Positions 27,001-35,221 of a stretch of 64,000 bases of DNA are shown in pieces. Source of the DNA: Comamonas testosteroni TK102 (GTDB lineage Bacteria > Pseudomonadota > Gammaproteobacteria > Burkholderiales > Burkholderiaceae_C); contig NZ_CP006704.1 of assembly GCF_000739375.1 (NCBI RefSeq), positions 2,604,001 to 2,668,000 on the forward strand, written 5' to 3'. Each line of letters begins with the position of its first letter. Positions within the stretch are counted from its first letter, which is position 1. The notes below the pieces were generated by a model that saw only the letters and a program-made list of their open reading frames with translations, was not told the origin of the DNA and ran no database searches. The translations under genes were made by a program, and so were the position numbers.

Positions 27001-30000
27001 GCATTGCCATCGACACCCGGCAAGGAGCGCTGAACAACGACGACGGCAAGATCATTGCCTCTGCGGGCAATCTGGACGTTCAAAGCGGAGCGCTGCACAG
27101 CGACAAAGGCTGGCTGCAGGCTGCGAAGGATCTGCAGATCAACACCCATGGCCAGAGCCTGACCAATACCGGCACCATGCTGGCTTTGGGCAACGCAAGC
27201 ATCGACAGCGGTGATCTGGACAACACGGGCGGCACCATTCAGGCCGGAGGCGAGGCATCCGCTGCCGCAGCACTGAGCGTGCAATCCACGGGCACTATCA
27301 CCAACGCAGGCGGCCATCTTCTGGCAAGCACCGACGTGGGGCTCATCGCCAATGCGCTGGATAACAGCAATGGAGAAGTAGGAGCGGGGCGACATCTGAC
27401 CGTTCAGACTCAGGCTGCGGTCTCCAACTCTGCTGGCAAGCTGGTGGGTAATGCCGGTGTGGATTTGAAGAGTGCAAGCCTGCTCAACGACCGGCAAGCA
27501 GTGATCGGCTCCAGCATGGGCGATGTCAACATCGCTACGGGTGTCCTCGACAACCGCTCTGGGGTCATCACGGCGCAGGGCTCTGCATCCGTCACCAGCC
27601 AAAGCCTGGACAATACTCAAGGGCAAATTGGCGCTGGTCGTTTAAGCCTCAATACGCAGGGTCAGCAACTGATCAACACCGATGGCCAGATTTTGGCGAG
27701 CAGTGGTGACCTGAGCCTTCAAAGTGGTTGGCTGGACAATCAGCGTGGTCGCATTGCTGCCTTGCAAAATGCCACGCTTACCTCCAACGGTATTCGCAAT
27801 GATGAGGGACGCATTACAGCAGACTCCCTGCAAATCCAGAGCCGGGATGGGGCCGGTACCTGGAGCGCTGTCTCCAACCAGGGGGGCGCCATCTTGGCCG
27901 ATCAGCGCCTGCAACTCGATAGTGCTGCGCTGAACAATACGGCAGGTGCCATACAAACCACGGCCTCAATCAGCACGCTTGCGATCGACAGTCATGGCGG
28001 CGATATCACCAACCAGCAGTCTGGCAATGCTGGCGGCATCGTGTCTTCGGGCACATTGAATATCGATGCCCAAGAAGGACGCATCAACAACAGCCAGGGT
28101 GGCTATATCGGTGCCTCTGGCGATACGCACATCTCAGGCAGTCGCGTCAGCAACCAAGGCGGTGCCATCGCCTCCAACAGCAGCTTGCAAGTGAGCAGCA
28201 CGGCAGCCGACGGCATTGCCATCGACAACACCAGCGGAGGGTCCATCCAGTCCACGGCAGACATCAAGCTGTATGCCTCCACTGCAGAAATTGCCAACAC
28301 AGGCGGCTCCATCATCGCCAACAACGACTTGCTGATCCAAAGCAGCGGCAAGGTCAACAACGACCAGGGCGTTATCAAGGCAGGGCATGATCTGTCCGTG
28401 GTCGATGCAGGCGTTGCGGGCGGCTCTGCATTGAACAGTGCTACCCAGACCTTGAGCAATCAAGGCGGAACCCTGTTTGCTGGCAATAACTTCGGCATCA
28501 AGAACCAGGGACTCTCCGGGGCCGGAAGCTTGCAGGCGCAAGGCGGCATGCAATTGGCGTTCGCTGGTAACTACATCCACCAAGGCGAGTTAAGCGTCAA
28601 CGGCGACCTGAGTGTCGAAAGCGGTGGCGACTTCACCAATCAGGGCAGCATCAAGGGCGGTAGCAGCGTTACGGTTTCCGGCAATAACGTCGATAACCAA
28701 GGTGGTGCAGAAATCAGCTCGGCTGGCGTTACAACCGTCAACGCCAGCCAAACCTTGACCAACCGGGGGCTGATCGACGGCAGCGACACCCGAGTCAACG
28801 CCGGTGCCATGGACAATGTGGGCACAGGCCGGATCTATGGGGACCACGTCTCCATCAGCGCTGGCACGCTCAGCAACCGATCCGAGAACGGCACCAGTGC
28901 CACTATCGCCTCGCGCGAAGACCTGGATATCGGTGCTGTGGCGGTCAACAACCAGGGCGGTGCTACCTTGCTGAGCCTGGGAAACATGCGTTTCGGAGGT
29001 GCGCTGGACGCCAATCGTTTTGCCACGGGTCAGGCACAAGTCATCAACAACACCGGCTCCAGGATCGATGCGACAGGCAGTCTCAGCATGGTTGCAGCAG
29101 TGGTGAACAACACCAATGCAGGCATAGAGATTGCGAGGCAGGAGTTTGTGGGCACTCACGCTGGCGAGAGTCTGGTGCAACTGCCTGGGCAGCAGCCGGA
29201 AAGCGCCAGCCTGTATCGAGAAGTCTGGAGTGGCACCTTCATTCCCTTCTACGACTACAGTCCTTTCTCACCAACGGTCAATGGCATTCCTGGAAACCGC
29301 TCCGATGGGCGGATTTTCAAGCCTGTGCATCCGGATAAATTCCTGACGACCATTCCGGTGGCCTACAAGGAAACGGTGTCCTGCGGCAGCGGCGATGACA
29401 CAAGCCCTTGCACTTACACGTATACCTACGAACCGGCGGGGTCCACGCGGTTTGCAGAGTACGGTATTGCCGTGCCGGTGGGCTACTCCACGATACCCCC
29501 GCAACCCTTGACATATGGAGCTTATGTCGGTGAGTCTGGGACCGTCTATTGGCCTCCCGGCTCAAACCAGGGCGGTTATGAAGCAGCTCAAGCCGTGTAT
29601 GTGGACTCCATCGCTGCGGCCAAGAATCTGAACGACGCCATATTGGCCCAGATGCAGGAATACAACCGCATCGAGACCAGCTCGCGGGACTACACCATCA
29701 TTGACGGCGTTACCGAATCGGTTTACAGGGACAGAGTCCTTTCCTCCAAGCCTGGCCAGATCACGGCTGGCGGAAATATCGATATCTCGGGTGCACTGAA
29801 TAATTCCGACTCCACCGTGATCGCCGGGGGAAGTATCAACGTTGGTCAGTTGAACAACCAATCCACGGTGGAGGGCGTCGAGACCAAGGCGTTGAACGGC
29901 ACCGCGGTCTTCTACTCTTGGAAATACCACGGTGGATTCAGTAGCTCCCAGGAGCGACGTGCGTCGGCTCCTCAGGCATTTGCCAGCTCCCAGAGCACCA

Positions 30001-33000
30001 CGTTTGAACTGCCCACCGTCGTTTTCCTGCAAAATCAGGCAGGCACAGGCCCTGTTGACAGCGTGGGCGCCAACCACAACACGGGTAGCAATGCCTCGGG
30101 TAATAGTGCAACGGCCACCGGAGCGGGTTCCGCTAACGGTAGTGCTGGCTCCATAGCCCAGCAAGGAGGCCCTGGTGCACAAGGGCCCAGTGCATCGGGT
30201 CAGCAGGCGGTTGGTCTGCAAAGTGCAGCTGCCGCTTCCGGCGGCGCGGCCAATGAAAGCGAAGCGATTGCTGCCACGCAGGCAAGCCAGCAGGTGGCCC
30301 TGGGCACCAACACGGGCAGTATTGGCAGCCTGGCTGGAGCCAACGCTGCGGGCGCCGATGGTGCCGTGCAGTCTGGCGCAGTGAATGCTTCGGCCCTAGC
30401 AGGAGCGAGCATCAATGCTGCAGGTTCGTCTGGCGCTGGAGCGGGCGCCACGGGCAACGTGCCAACGCTATCACAGCAACCGATTACCAGCGCCAATGGT
30501 GAGCCGGTTGTGGTGCGCACCGTGTCTTCCGGGCCCACGCTGCCCAGCAGCAGCTTGTATGTGGTCAATGCACAAAACGGCAACCATCCCCTGGTGGAAA
30601 CCGACCCTGCGTTCACCAATCGCCAGAACTGGCTGTCCTCGGACTACATGCTGCAAGCCTTGAGCCTGGACCCCGCCCTGCAGCAAAAGCGTTTGGGCGA
30701 CGGCTTCTATGAGCAGCAGCTGGTTCAACAGCAGATTGCACAGTTGACCGGGCGCCGCTTCCTTGGGGACTACACCAGCAATGATGCTCAGTATCAGGCA
30801 CTGCTGCAAAACGGCACCACCTTCGCCAAGGCGCATGGCCTGCGCCCGGGGGTGGAACTTAGCGCAGAGCAGGTGGCGCAGCTGACCAGCGATCTGGTCT
30901 GGCTGGTTTCCCAGAACGTCGCCATGGCGGATGGCTCCGTGCAAAGCGTGCTGGTTCCCAAGGTCTATGTAGTGGCCCGACCCGGCGATCTCAGCGCCAC
31001 AGGCACGCTGATCAGCGGCGACACGATATCCGTGAAAACCGATGGAGATGTCAATAACAGCGGCACAATCGCCGGCCGTCGTGCTGTGCTGATCGCCGCC
31101 AACGATATCAACAATATCGGTGGACACATCGTCAGCGACTCTGTCTCTCTGAGTGCTGGGCGTGACATCAATGTGGTGGGGGGAACCGTCTCTGCGGCGC
31201 TGCAATTGCTGGCCCAGGCCGGCAACGACATCAACGTCGTCACGACCACGCGCACCACCAGCGGAGGAACAGCGCAGAACGGGTATTCCAATACGGTCAT
31301 TGATCGGGTCGCAGGCCTCGCTGTCACCAGCCCATTGGATGCAGACCTCGGCCAAGGTGGGGTGATGTCACTGAATGCCGGCAATGACATCAATCTGCAA
31401 GCTGCTCAGATTACGAATGCTGTTGAAAATGGAGTGACGCGCATCAATGCTGGCAACGATGTCAATCTTTCGACACTCAACATCTCGACAGACAACCGCA
31501 TTACCTGGGACCCCAAAAACCATCTGTTCTTTGGCGGTAGCCAGGAGGCAGGCACCCAGATCAATACCCAAGGCACTACGGTCATCCGCGCCGGCAACGA
31601 TATCAACGCCCGAGCAGCCCAGGTACAGACCACCCAGGACCTTCGCCTGAGCGCAGGCAATGACGTCAACATCACGGCAGGTCAGGCCACGCAATCGCTG
31701 GACAACGCCTACTTCACCAAATCGTCGGGCCTGCTCGGCTCCAGCACCAAAACCTTGGTGGACAAGGTCCACCAAACCCAGGCGCAGGGCAGCGGCCTGG
31801 GCGGCGACACCATCGCCATCAGCGCAGGGCGGGACATCACCGTGGCTGGCAGCAATGTTGTCTCGGACAACGGCACAGCCCTGCAAGCCGGGCGCCATGT
31901 CAACATCGTCGCGGTCGAAGAAACATCCAGCGAACAGCACCTTCGCAAGAGCACCAGCAGCGGACTCCTCGGAGGTGGGGCCGGAATAGGCGTGACCATC
32001 GGCAGCCGCATGCAAAGCACTGACCAGGCCATCACCGGCACCAGCGCAGCAGGCTCCACTGTCGGCAGCATCAATGGCAATGTGAACATCGTGGCCGGCG
32101 AATCCTACCGCCAGGTCGGCAGTGACGTCATGGCTCCGAAGGCAGACATCAACATCGTCGCCAAAGATATTGCCATCACCGAAGCAGAGCAACGGCAAAC
32201 GAGCGAAACGCACACCCGCTTCAAGCAAAGCGGCCTGAGCGTCAGCATTGGAAGTGCCGTCATCAGTGCCGGTCAGACGGCACAAAGCATGGCCGAGGCT
32301 GCAGGCAAGACCAGCGATGCGCGCATGCAGGCTCTGGCCGCTGGTGCGGCGGCGCTCAATGCCTACAACCAAGGCAAGGAAATCGGTGACGCCGCCGGTG
32401 CCCTGGCCTCGAGCAACCCCGCAGCAGCAGGCTCCATCTCCGTCTCGGTCGGCTCCAGCAAGAGCCAGAGCGACAGCTATCAGAGCGGCACAAGCAGCCA
32501 TGGCAGTAGCGTACAGGCTGGCGGCAACGTCAACCTCATCGCCACCGGTGCAGGCAAAGACAGCAATATCCTTATCCAGGGCAGCGACATCACGGCAGGC
32601 AAGGATGCCACCCTGATGGCCGACAACCAGATCAATTTGCTGGCCTCGCAAGACAGCCACAGCGACCGCAGCATCAACAGCAGCTCCAGCGGCAGCATTG
32701 GCGTATCCGTTGGCGCGAACACCGGCATCACCGCCAGCGTCAGCCAAGGAAAAGGCCATGCCAACAGCGATGACGTCAGCTACAACAACACCCATATAGC
32801 CGCAGGCAATACTGTCACCCTCCAGTCGGGCGGTGACACCCACCTAAAGGGAGCCGTGGTCAGCGGCAAGCAAGTCATCGCCGATGTGGGCGGCGATCTG
32901 AAGATCGAAAGCCTGCAAGACAGCAGCCGCTTTGAAGGCAAGCAGCAAAGCAGTGGTGGTTCCATCACGCTCAGCCCGGCAGGCGTGCCCATCGGAGGCA

Positions 33001-34772
33001 GCATCAACGCGGGACAGAGCAAGGTCAACAGCCACTACCAAAGCGTCACCGAGCAAAGCGGCATACAGGCCGGCGACGGCGGCTTCCAGGTCAGCGTCAA
33101 GGGCGATACCGATCTCAAGGGCGGTGTCATCGCCAGCACCCAAGCTGCCGTAGACCAGGACAAGAACCGCTTCAGCACCGAAGGCACGCTCACCACCAAC
33201 GACCTGAACAACAGCGCTCATTACGAAGGCCAGGCGATTGGCGTCAACGTCAACACCGGCCAGCAAGGCGGCAAGCATGTTGTCAACGGCGTAGGGGCTG
33301 GCGTGGGCCAGGACAGCGGCAGCGCCCAAAGCACCACCACGGCAGGCATCTCCGGCATCGCCGGCGACCAGAGCGTGCGCACGGGCGATGCCACGGGCAT
33401 CGAGCGGATATTTGATCAGAACAAGGTGCAGCGCGAGATCGATGCACAGGTGGCGATCACGGCGGAGTTTGGGAAGCAGGCGAGCAAGGCGGTGGGGGAC
33501 TATGCCGAGGCACAGATGAAGACTGCGGAGCAGCTGCGAAGCCAGGGCAAAGACGCTGAAGCCGATGCCATCAAGGCGCTATGGGGTGACAACGGTAGCC
33601 TGCGTCTGGCCGCGCACACCGTGATTGGTGGATTGACTGGTGGGGTCGGAGGAGCCGCCGGTGCGGCAACCGGTACGCTGACGGCACCGGCAGTGGCGCA
33701 AGCACTCAGTGACGCCGGCATTACTGGGCCCTTGGCGGATGTTCTGACAGCAGCGGCCAGCACGGCCGTGGGCGCCGCAACGGGAGGTGTCAGTGGTGGG
33801 GCGGCTGCGGGTAATGAGGTGGCGAATAACTATCTTAAGCATGATGAAAGGATGCTGTTGAATCGAGCCCAACAAGCCTGCTATGTTGGCGGGAATTCAT
33901 CTGCTTGCGATACTGTCACTGCCTTGCAAGAAAAAGACCGAATTAGCGATAAATTGCTAGCCAATGCTGCGGCAACCTGCAGTGGCGCACAGTGCAATGA
34001 TGTTAGTAACTTCATTCAAGACCAGATGTCGGACCTTGGCTGTGCAATACCTAGTGCATGTCGAGATCAAGGCACGCTTCGTGAATATTGGCGTGTTGCT
34101 CAAAGTAAGGCGCAAGGGGTGAATGCTATTTATCCAGAATCATGGATTTTGGATGCTAAAGCATTATGGGATTTGGGAAAATATGGATTAGGGTTGTTAT
34201 CTCTGGCGACTGGGGCAGAAATTGGATCTAAAGCGAGTTTAGAAGCGCTTGGAAAACTCGGTAGGACGGAGGTTAAGCCAATTACATCTGAGGGTACTGC
34301 AAATTCCGCTAAAGGTGCATATCTAAGTAGTGAGCTGCAAAGAGTCCAAGCTTTTGAGCCTAGAATAGGGAGTGTTTTACCGGGAGCAAAATCGCCTATA
34401 ACTGTAACGGCAGAGGGGAGTATAGATGGAAAATTGGTATTTGATACTAACCAATCAGCCAGACCTGTAAATTTGGCAGATAAAGATAAGCCAACATTGA
34501 TTTCGGATTTAATTCCGCCAGGGAAACCAAATTCTAATATGGGCAATGCGCATGCGGAAATTGGTGCTATTCAACAAGCATATGATGCAGGTCTTACTCA
34601 AGGGAAAAATATGACAATTGTTGTTCGCGGCGAAGCGGTTTGCTCATATTGCCAACAATCATCTAATCTGATTGCTGCTGCAGATCGTTCTGGTTTAAAT
34701 AAATTACAAGTTGTGGATACAGTGTCTGGTAGAGTTTATATTTGGATTCGTGGATCAAGTGAGTGGAAATGA
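21042..34772 (+). CDS. cdiA: CdiA/FhaB-type contact-dependent inhibition exoprotein with deaminase toxin tip
   Basis: A 4576-residue two-partner secretion exoprotein. Order: extended signal peptide (MNKNRHRVIFNKARG start, AGFAQ-like end); TPS domain with NTYQQFDIG and IIANPSGLVVDG; FHA-1 filament repeats, including eight near-identical 131-133-residue units (24131-27248); an aperiodic Tyr/Pro-rich region at about 29130-29760, the position of the receptor-binding domain in CdiA; a second filament part with GNDIN repeats; then the pretoxin region. The boundary motif VANNYL (33819-33836) replaces the VENN of enteric CdiA. The last part is low in GC and carries HAE (34551-34559) and CSYC (34641-34652), the zinc ligands and catalytic Glu of a cytidine-deaminase-fold toxin. 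The stop overlaps the immunity gene. It kills or inhibits touching bacteria lacking the immunity protein. Confidence 0.95.
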   Translation: MNKNRHRVIFNKARGIRMVVQETASSEGKAGNGSTQTGASDAGALSAGSLRTAKSFLSAFPFSAAAKTAGMLALALGAPAGFAQIIADPSAPNRQRPTVLESANGTPTVNIQTPSAGGVSRNTYQQFDIGQKGAILNNSRTNVQTQIGGWVQGNPWLANGSARVIVNEVNSAAQSRLMGPLEVAGQRADVIIANPSGLVVDGLSFINAAGVTLTTGRPLYGANGSLDGFNVQGGQISLQGSGMDATKADYANILARAISLNAGVWAQELKVITGVNQITTDSSVQQSNPSPVGAESVKPGFALDVAQLGGMYAGRIFIVGTESGLGVRNAGTLSATTGGLTLSADGQLSNSGVIASNHVDANLNVSSKGIDNSGTLSSQRDITINDGGSGLSNSGAIQAGQQLTIQAGQLTNQSTGNLTTQRLDVTALDLNNAGSIAQTGSQDLRIQTASLSNSGSKAVLGAPSATTNGTGAGGGTGTDSGGAGSDGASTTAPPTSGQDGSAVQTSPVAPVVLATGNINVVQTLTNTGKIVANGATDVSTSQSLTNSGSVNARQLHSEGSLDNSQGSLVVQNFSGSQTALQNRSGSFYVQTDLKLDAQGLDNSSGTIGSAQSLTINAKDGVVNTAGTLTAGKDLTVQAQSVGNDSGRIVSNTGSVSLDTSGALSNLKGQIGTVSTAADAQVCIQAQSLENSRGEISQNGSGQLSIQVADAVQSNQGLIASNGSTQIKAASFSNDAGNVSALKKLDIASSQSISNVAGSMQAGDGSTTNVSDGSLKLRAGGNIDNRSGTLFANAALNAQATSIDNSKGSLATMGDMQVHTSGDSINNAGKIQANGNVDIQSTQKIENQSGVIASGGKLNLQTQNLQTQRGQVSAGKDATLVTQTLDNTEGSITQSSQGQLSITASAALTNGAGKIISNGDLGISAGQTNNQSGEITSLQNAQIQVVDLQSEQGVIQSGAALDLQSASDINARKGTIQSQGPLNIDAKGQLISAEGMILSSDSASIQSAGLDNASGTISSTASIKIQTGALQNDQGTLAANNDLKLISTALSNQSGQIGAQSIAIDTRQGALNNDDGKIIASAGNLDVQSGALHSDKGWMQAAQDLQIHTHGQALTNTGTLLALGNATVNSGDLHNTGGTIQAGTSQSAATGTSNLTLNAAGALTNDQGTIAANNDLKLTSSALSNQSGQIGAQSIAIDTRQGALNNDSGKIIASAGNLDVQSGALHSDKGWMQAAQDLQIHTHGQALTNTGTLLALGNATVNSGDLHNTGGTIQAGTSQSAATGASNLTLNAAGALTNDQGTIAANNDLQLNSTALSNQSGQIGAQSITIDTRQGALNNDSGKIIASAGNLDVQSGALHSDKGWMQAAQDLQIHTHGQALTNTGTMLALGNARIDSGDLDNTGGTIQAGTSQSSGSSSLNVTSAGVLTNDQGTIAANNDLQLNSTALSNQSGQIGAQSIAIDTRQGALNNDDGKIIASAGNLDVQSGALHSDKGWLQAAKDLQINTHGQSLTNTGTMLALGNASIDSGDLDNTGGAIQAGTSQSAATGTSNLTLNAAGAMTNGQGTIAANNDLKLTSSALSNQSGQIGAQSIAIDTRQGALNNDDGKIIASAGNLDVQSGALHSDKGWMQAAQDLQIHTHGQALTNTGTLLALGNATVNSGDLHNTGGTIQAGTSQSAATGTSNLTLNAAGALTNDQGTIAANNDLKLTSSALSNQSGQIGAQSIAIDTQQGALNNDSGKIIASAGNLDVQSGALHSDKGWMQAAQDLQIHTHGQALTNTGTLLALGNATVNSGDLHNTGGTIQAGTSQSAATGTSNLTLNAAGALTNDQGTLAANNDLKLISTALSNQSGQIGAQSITIDTRQGALNNDDGKIIASAGNLDVQSGALHSDKGWLQAAQDLQIHTHGQALTNTGTMLALGNASIDSGNLDNTGGTIQAGTSQSSGSSSLNVTSAGVLTNDQGTIAANNDLQLNSTALSNQSGQIGAQSIAIDTRQGALNNDDGKIIASAGNLDVQSGALHSDKGWLQAAKDLQINTHGQSLTNTGTMLALGNASIDSGDLDNTGGTIQAGGEASAAAALSVQSTGTITNAGGHLLASTDVGLIANALDNSNGEVGAGRHLTVQTQAAVSNSAGKLVGNAGVDLKSASLLNDRQAVIGSSMGDVNIATGVLDNRSGVITAQGSASVTSQSLDNTQGQIGAGRLSLNTQGQQLINTDGQILASSGDLSLQSGWLDNQRGRIAALQNATLTSNGIRNDEGRITADSLQIQSRDGAGTWSAVSNQGGAILADQRLQLDSAALNNTAGAIQTTASISTLAIDSHGGDITNQQSGNAGGIVSSGTLNIDAQEGRINNSQGGYIGASGDTHISGSRVSNQGGAIASNSSLQVSSTAADGIAIDNTSGGSIQSTADIKLYASTAEIANTGGSIIANNDLLIQSSGKVNNDQGVIKAGHDLSVVDAGVAGGSALNSATQTLSNQGGTLFAGNNFGIKNQGLSGAGSLQAQGGMQLAFAGNYIHQGELSVNGDLSVESGGDFTNQGSIKGGSSVTVSGNNVDNQGGAEISSAGVTTVNASQTLTNRGLIDGSDTRVNAGAMDNVGTGRIYGDHVSISAGTLSNRSENGTSATIASREDLDIGAVAVNNQGGATLLSLGNMRFGGALDANRFATGQAQVINNTGSRIDATGSLSMVAAVVNNTNAGIEIARQEFVGTHAGESLVQLPGQQPESASLYREVWSGTFIPFYDYSPFSPTVNGIPGNRSDGRIFKPVHPDKFLTTIPVAYKETVSCGSGDDTSPCTYTYTYEPAGSTRFAEYGIAVPVGYSTIPPQPLTYGAYVGESGTVYWPPGSNQGGYEAAQAVYVDSIAAAKNLNDAILAQMQEYNRIETSSRDYTIIDGVTESVYRDRVLSSKPGQITAGGNIDISGALNNSDSTVIAGGSINVGQLNNQSTVEGVETKALNGTAVFYSWKYHGGFSSSQERRASAPQAFASSQSTTFELPTVVFLQNQAGTGPVDSVGANHNTGSNASGNSATATGAGSANGSAGSIAQQGGPGAQGPSASGQQAVGLQSAAAASGGAANESEAIAATQASQQVALGTNTGSIGSLAGANAAGADGAVQSGAVNASALAGASINAAGSSGAGAGATGNVPTLSQQPITSANGEPVVVRTVSSGPTLPSSSLYVVNAQNGNHPLVETDPAFTNRQNWLSSDYMLQALSLDPALQQKRLGDGFYEQQLVQQQIAQLTGRRFLGDYTSNDAQYQALLQNGTTFAKAHGLRPGVELSAEQVAQLTSDLVWLVSQNVAMADGSVQSVLVPKVYVVARPGDLSATGTLISGDTISVKTDGDVNNSGTIAGRRAVLIAANDINNIGGHIVSDSVSLSAGRDINVVGGTVSAALQLLAQAGNDINVVTTTRTTSGGTAQNGYSNTVIDRVAGLAVTSPLDADLGQGGVMSLNAGNDINLQAAQITNAVENGVTRINAGNDVNLSTLNISTDNRITWDPKNHLFFGGSQEAGTQINTQGTTVIRAGNDINARAAQVQTTQDLRLSAGNDVNITAGQATQSLDNAYFTKSSGLLGSSTKTLVDKVHQTQAQGSGLGGDTIAISAGRDITVAGSNVVSDNGTALQAGRHVNIVAVEETSSEQHLRKSTSSGLLGGGAGIGVTIGSRMQSTDQAITGTSAAGSTVGSINGNVNIVAGESYRQVGSDVMAPKADINIVAKDIAITEAEQRQTSETHTRFKQSGLSVSIGSAVISAGQTAQSMAEAAGKTSDARMQALAAGAAALNAYNQGKEIGDAAGALASSNPAAAGSISVSVGSSKSQSDSYQSGTSSHGSSVQAGGNVNLIATGAGKDSNILIQGSDITAGKDATLMADNQINLLASQDSHSDRSINSSSSGSIGVSVGANTGITASVSQGKGHANSDDVSYNNTHIAAGNTVTLQSGGDTHLKGAVVSGKQVIADVGGDLKIESLQDSSRFEGKQQSSGGSITLSPAGVPIGGSINAGQSKVNSHYQSVTEQSGIQAGDGGFQVSVKGDTDLKGGVIASTQAAVDQDKNRFSTEGTLTTNDLNNSAHYEGQAIGVNVNTGQQGGKHVVNGVGAGVGQDSGSAQSTTTAGISGIAGDQSVRTGDATGIERIFDQNKVQREIDAQVAITAEFGKQASKAVGDYAEAQMKTAEQLRSQGKDAEADAIKALWGDNGSLRLAAHTVIGGLTGGVGGAAGAATGTLTAPAVAQALSDAGITGPLADVLTAAASTAVGAATGGVSGGAAAGNEVANNYLKHDERMLLNRAQQACYVGGNSSACDTVTALQEKDRISDKLLANAAATCSGAQCNDVSNFIQDQMSDLGCAIPSACRDQGTLREYWRVAQSKAQGVNAIYPESWILDAKALWDLGKYGLGLLSLATGAEIGSKASLEALGKLGRTEVKPITSEGTANSAKGAYLSSELQRVQAFEPRIGSVLPGAKSPITVTAEGSIDGKLVFDTNQSARPVNLADKDKPTLISDLIPPGKPNSNMGNAHAEIGAIQQAYDAGLTQGKNMTIVVRGEAVCSYCQQSSNLIAAADRSGLNKLQVVDTVSGRVYIWIRGSSEWK
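24131..27248 (+). repeat. Eight tandem 393-399-bp repeats inside cdiA
   Basis: Units start at about 24131, 24531, 24930, 25323, 25722, 26121, 26520 and 26913. Each encodes a block opening with NDQGT(I/L)AANNDL and holding SNQSGQIGAQS, GALHSDKGW and LTNTGT(L/M)LALGNA. Two length types alternate, 133 and 131 codons, the shorter having SSGSSSLNVTSAG instead of SAATGTSNLTLNAAG at its end. DNA identity between units is very high, so the array is recent or kept uniform by recombination, and filament length is likely to vary between strains. Confidence 0.92.
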
Positions 34773-35215
34773 TGTCAGAGAAAATATTTAAATTATGCTT
34801 TTTAAGCAGGAAAAATGAACCTCCTGCAAAAAATATAGATGAAGTTGAATGGGAATTTATTAGTGAATCTATGGAGGAAGTTTATGGGTATGGTGGATTT
34901 TTATATTTAAAAATAGAGAGCAATGAAAATTCCTATATTAAGGAGTTGCATTTTATTGCTAGAGAAATGGAATTTAGAATTATTGCTATGACACGAGATA
35001 AAGATAAGAAGCGCGAGTTATTGGAATGGTGGAATCCATCATTAAGAGAGTATATTGGTGAGTCATTATTTTTAGATGATGCATACGACTCTCGTATGAC
35101 TTCTAATGACTTAGAGGTCGGAAAAGAAATATTTAGAGATTTTTATGAAAATAGTGATTTGATGCCATGTAATTTGGAGAATTTTCGTTCTCAATGGGAT
35201 CCATTACCTCATTAG
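34769..35215 (+). CDS. cdiI: Immunity protein for the CdiA deaminase toxin
   Basis: A 148-residue acidic cytoplasmic-type protein (many Glu/Asp; IDEVEWEFISESMEEVYGYGG near the start). It begins at ATG 34769 overlapping the cdiA stop (ATGA), the standard place and coupling of cdiI. It has the low GC of the toxin tip. It should bind and block the co-encoded deaminase domain. No immunity family was recognised by eye; the call rests on position, size and composition. Confidence 0.85.
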   Translation: MMSEKIFKLCFLSRKNEPPAKNIDEVEWEFISESMEEVYGYGGFLYLKIESNENSYIKELHFIAREMEFRIIAMTRDKDKKRELLEWWNPSLREYIGESLFLDDAYDSRMTSNDLEVGKEIFRDFYENSDLMPCNLENFRSQWDPLPH

Positions 35216-35221
35216 CTCAAG

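Noticed and set aside
24131..27248. Regular repeats that might suggest a CRISPR array
   Set aside because: The unit is about 400 bases, lies wholly inside the cdiA frame and has no unique spacers between short repeats.
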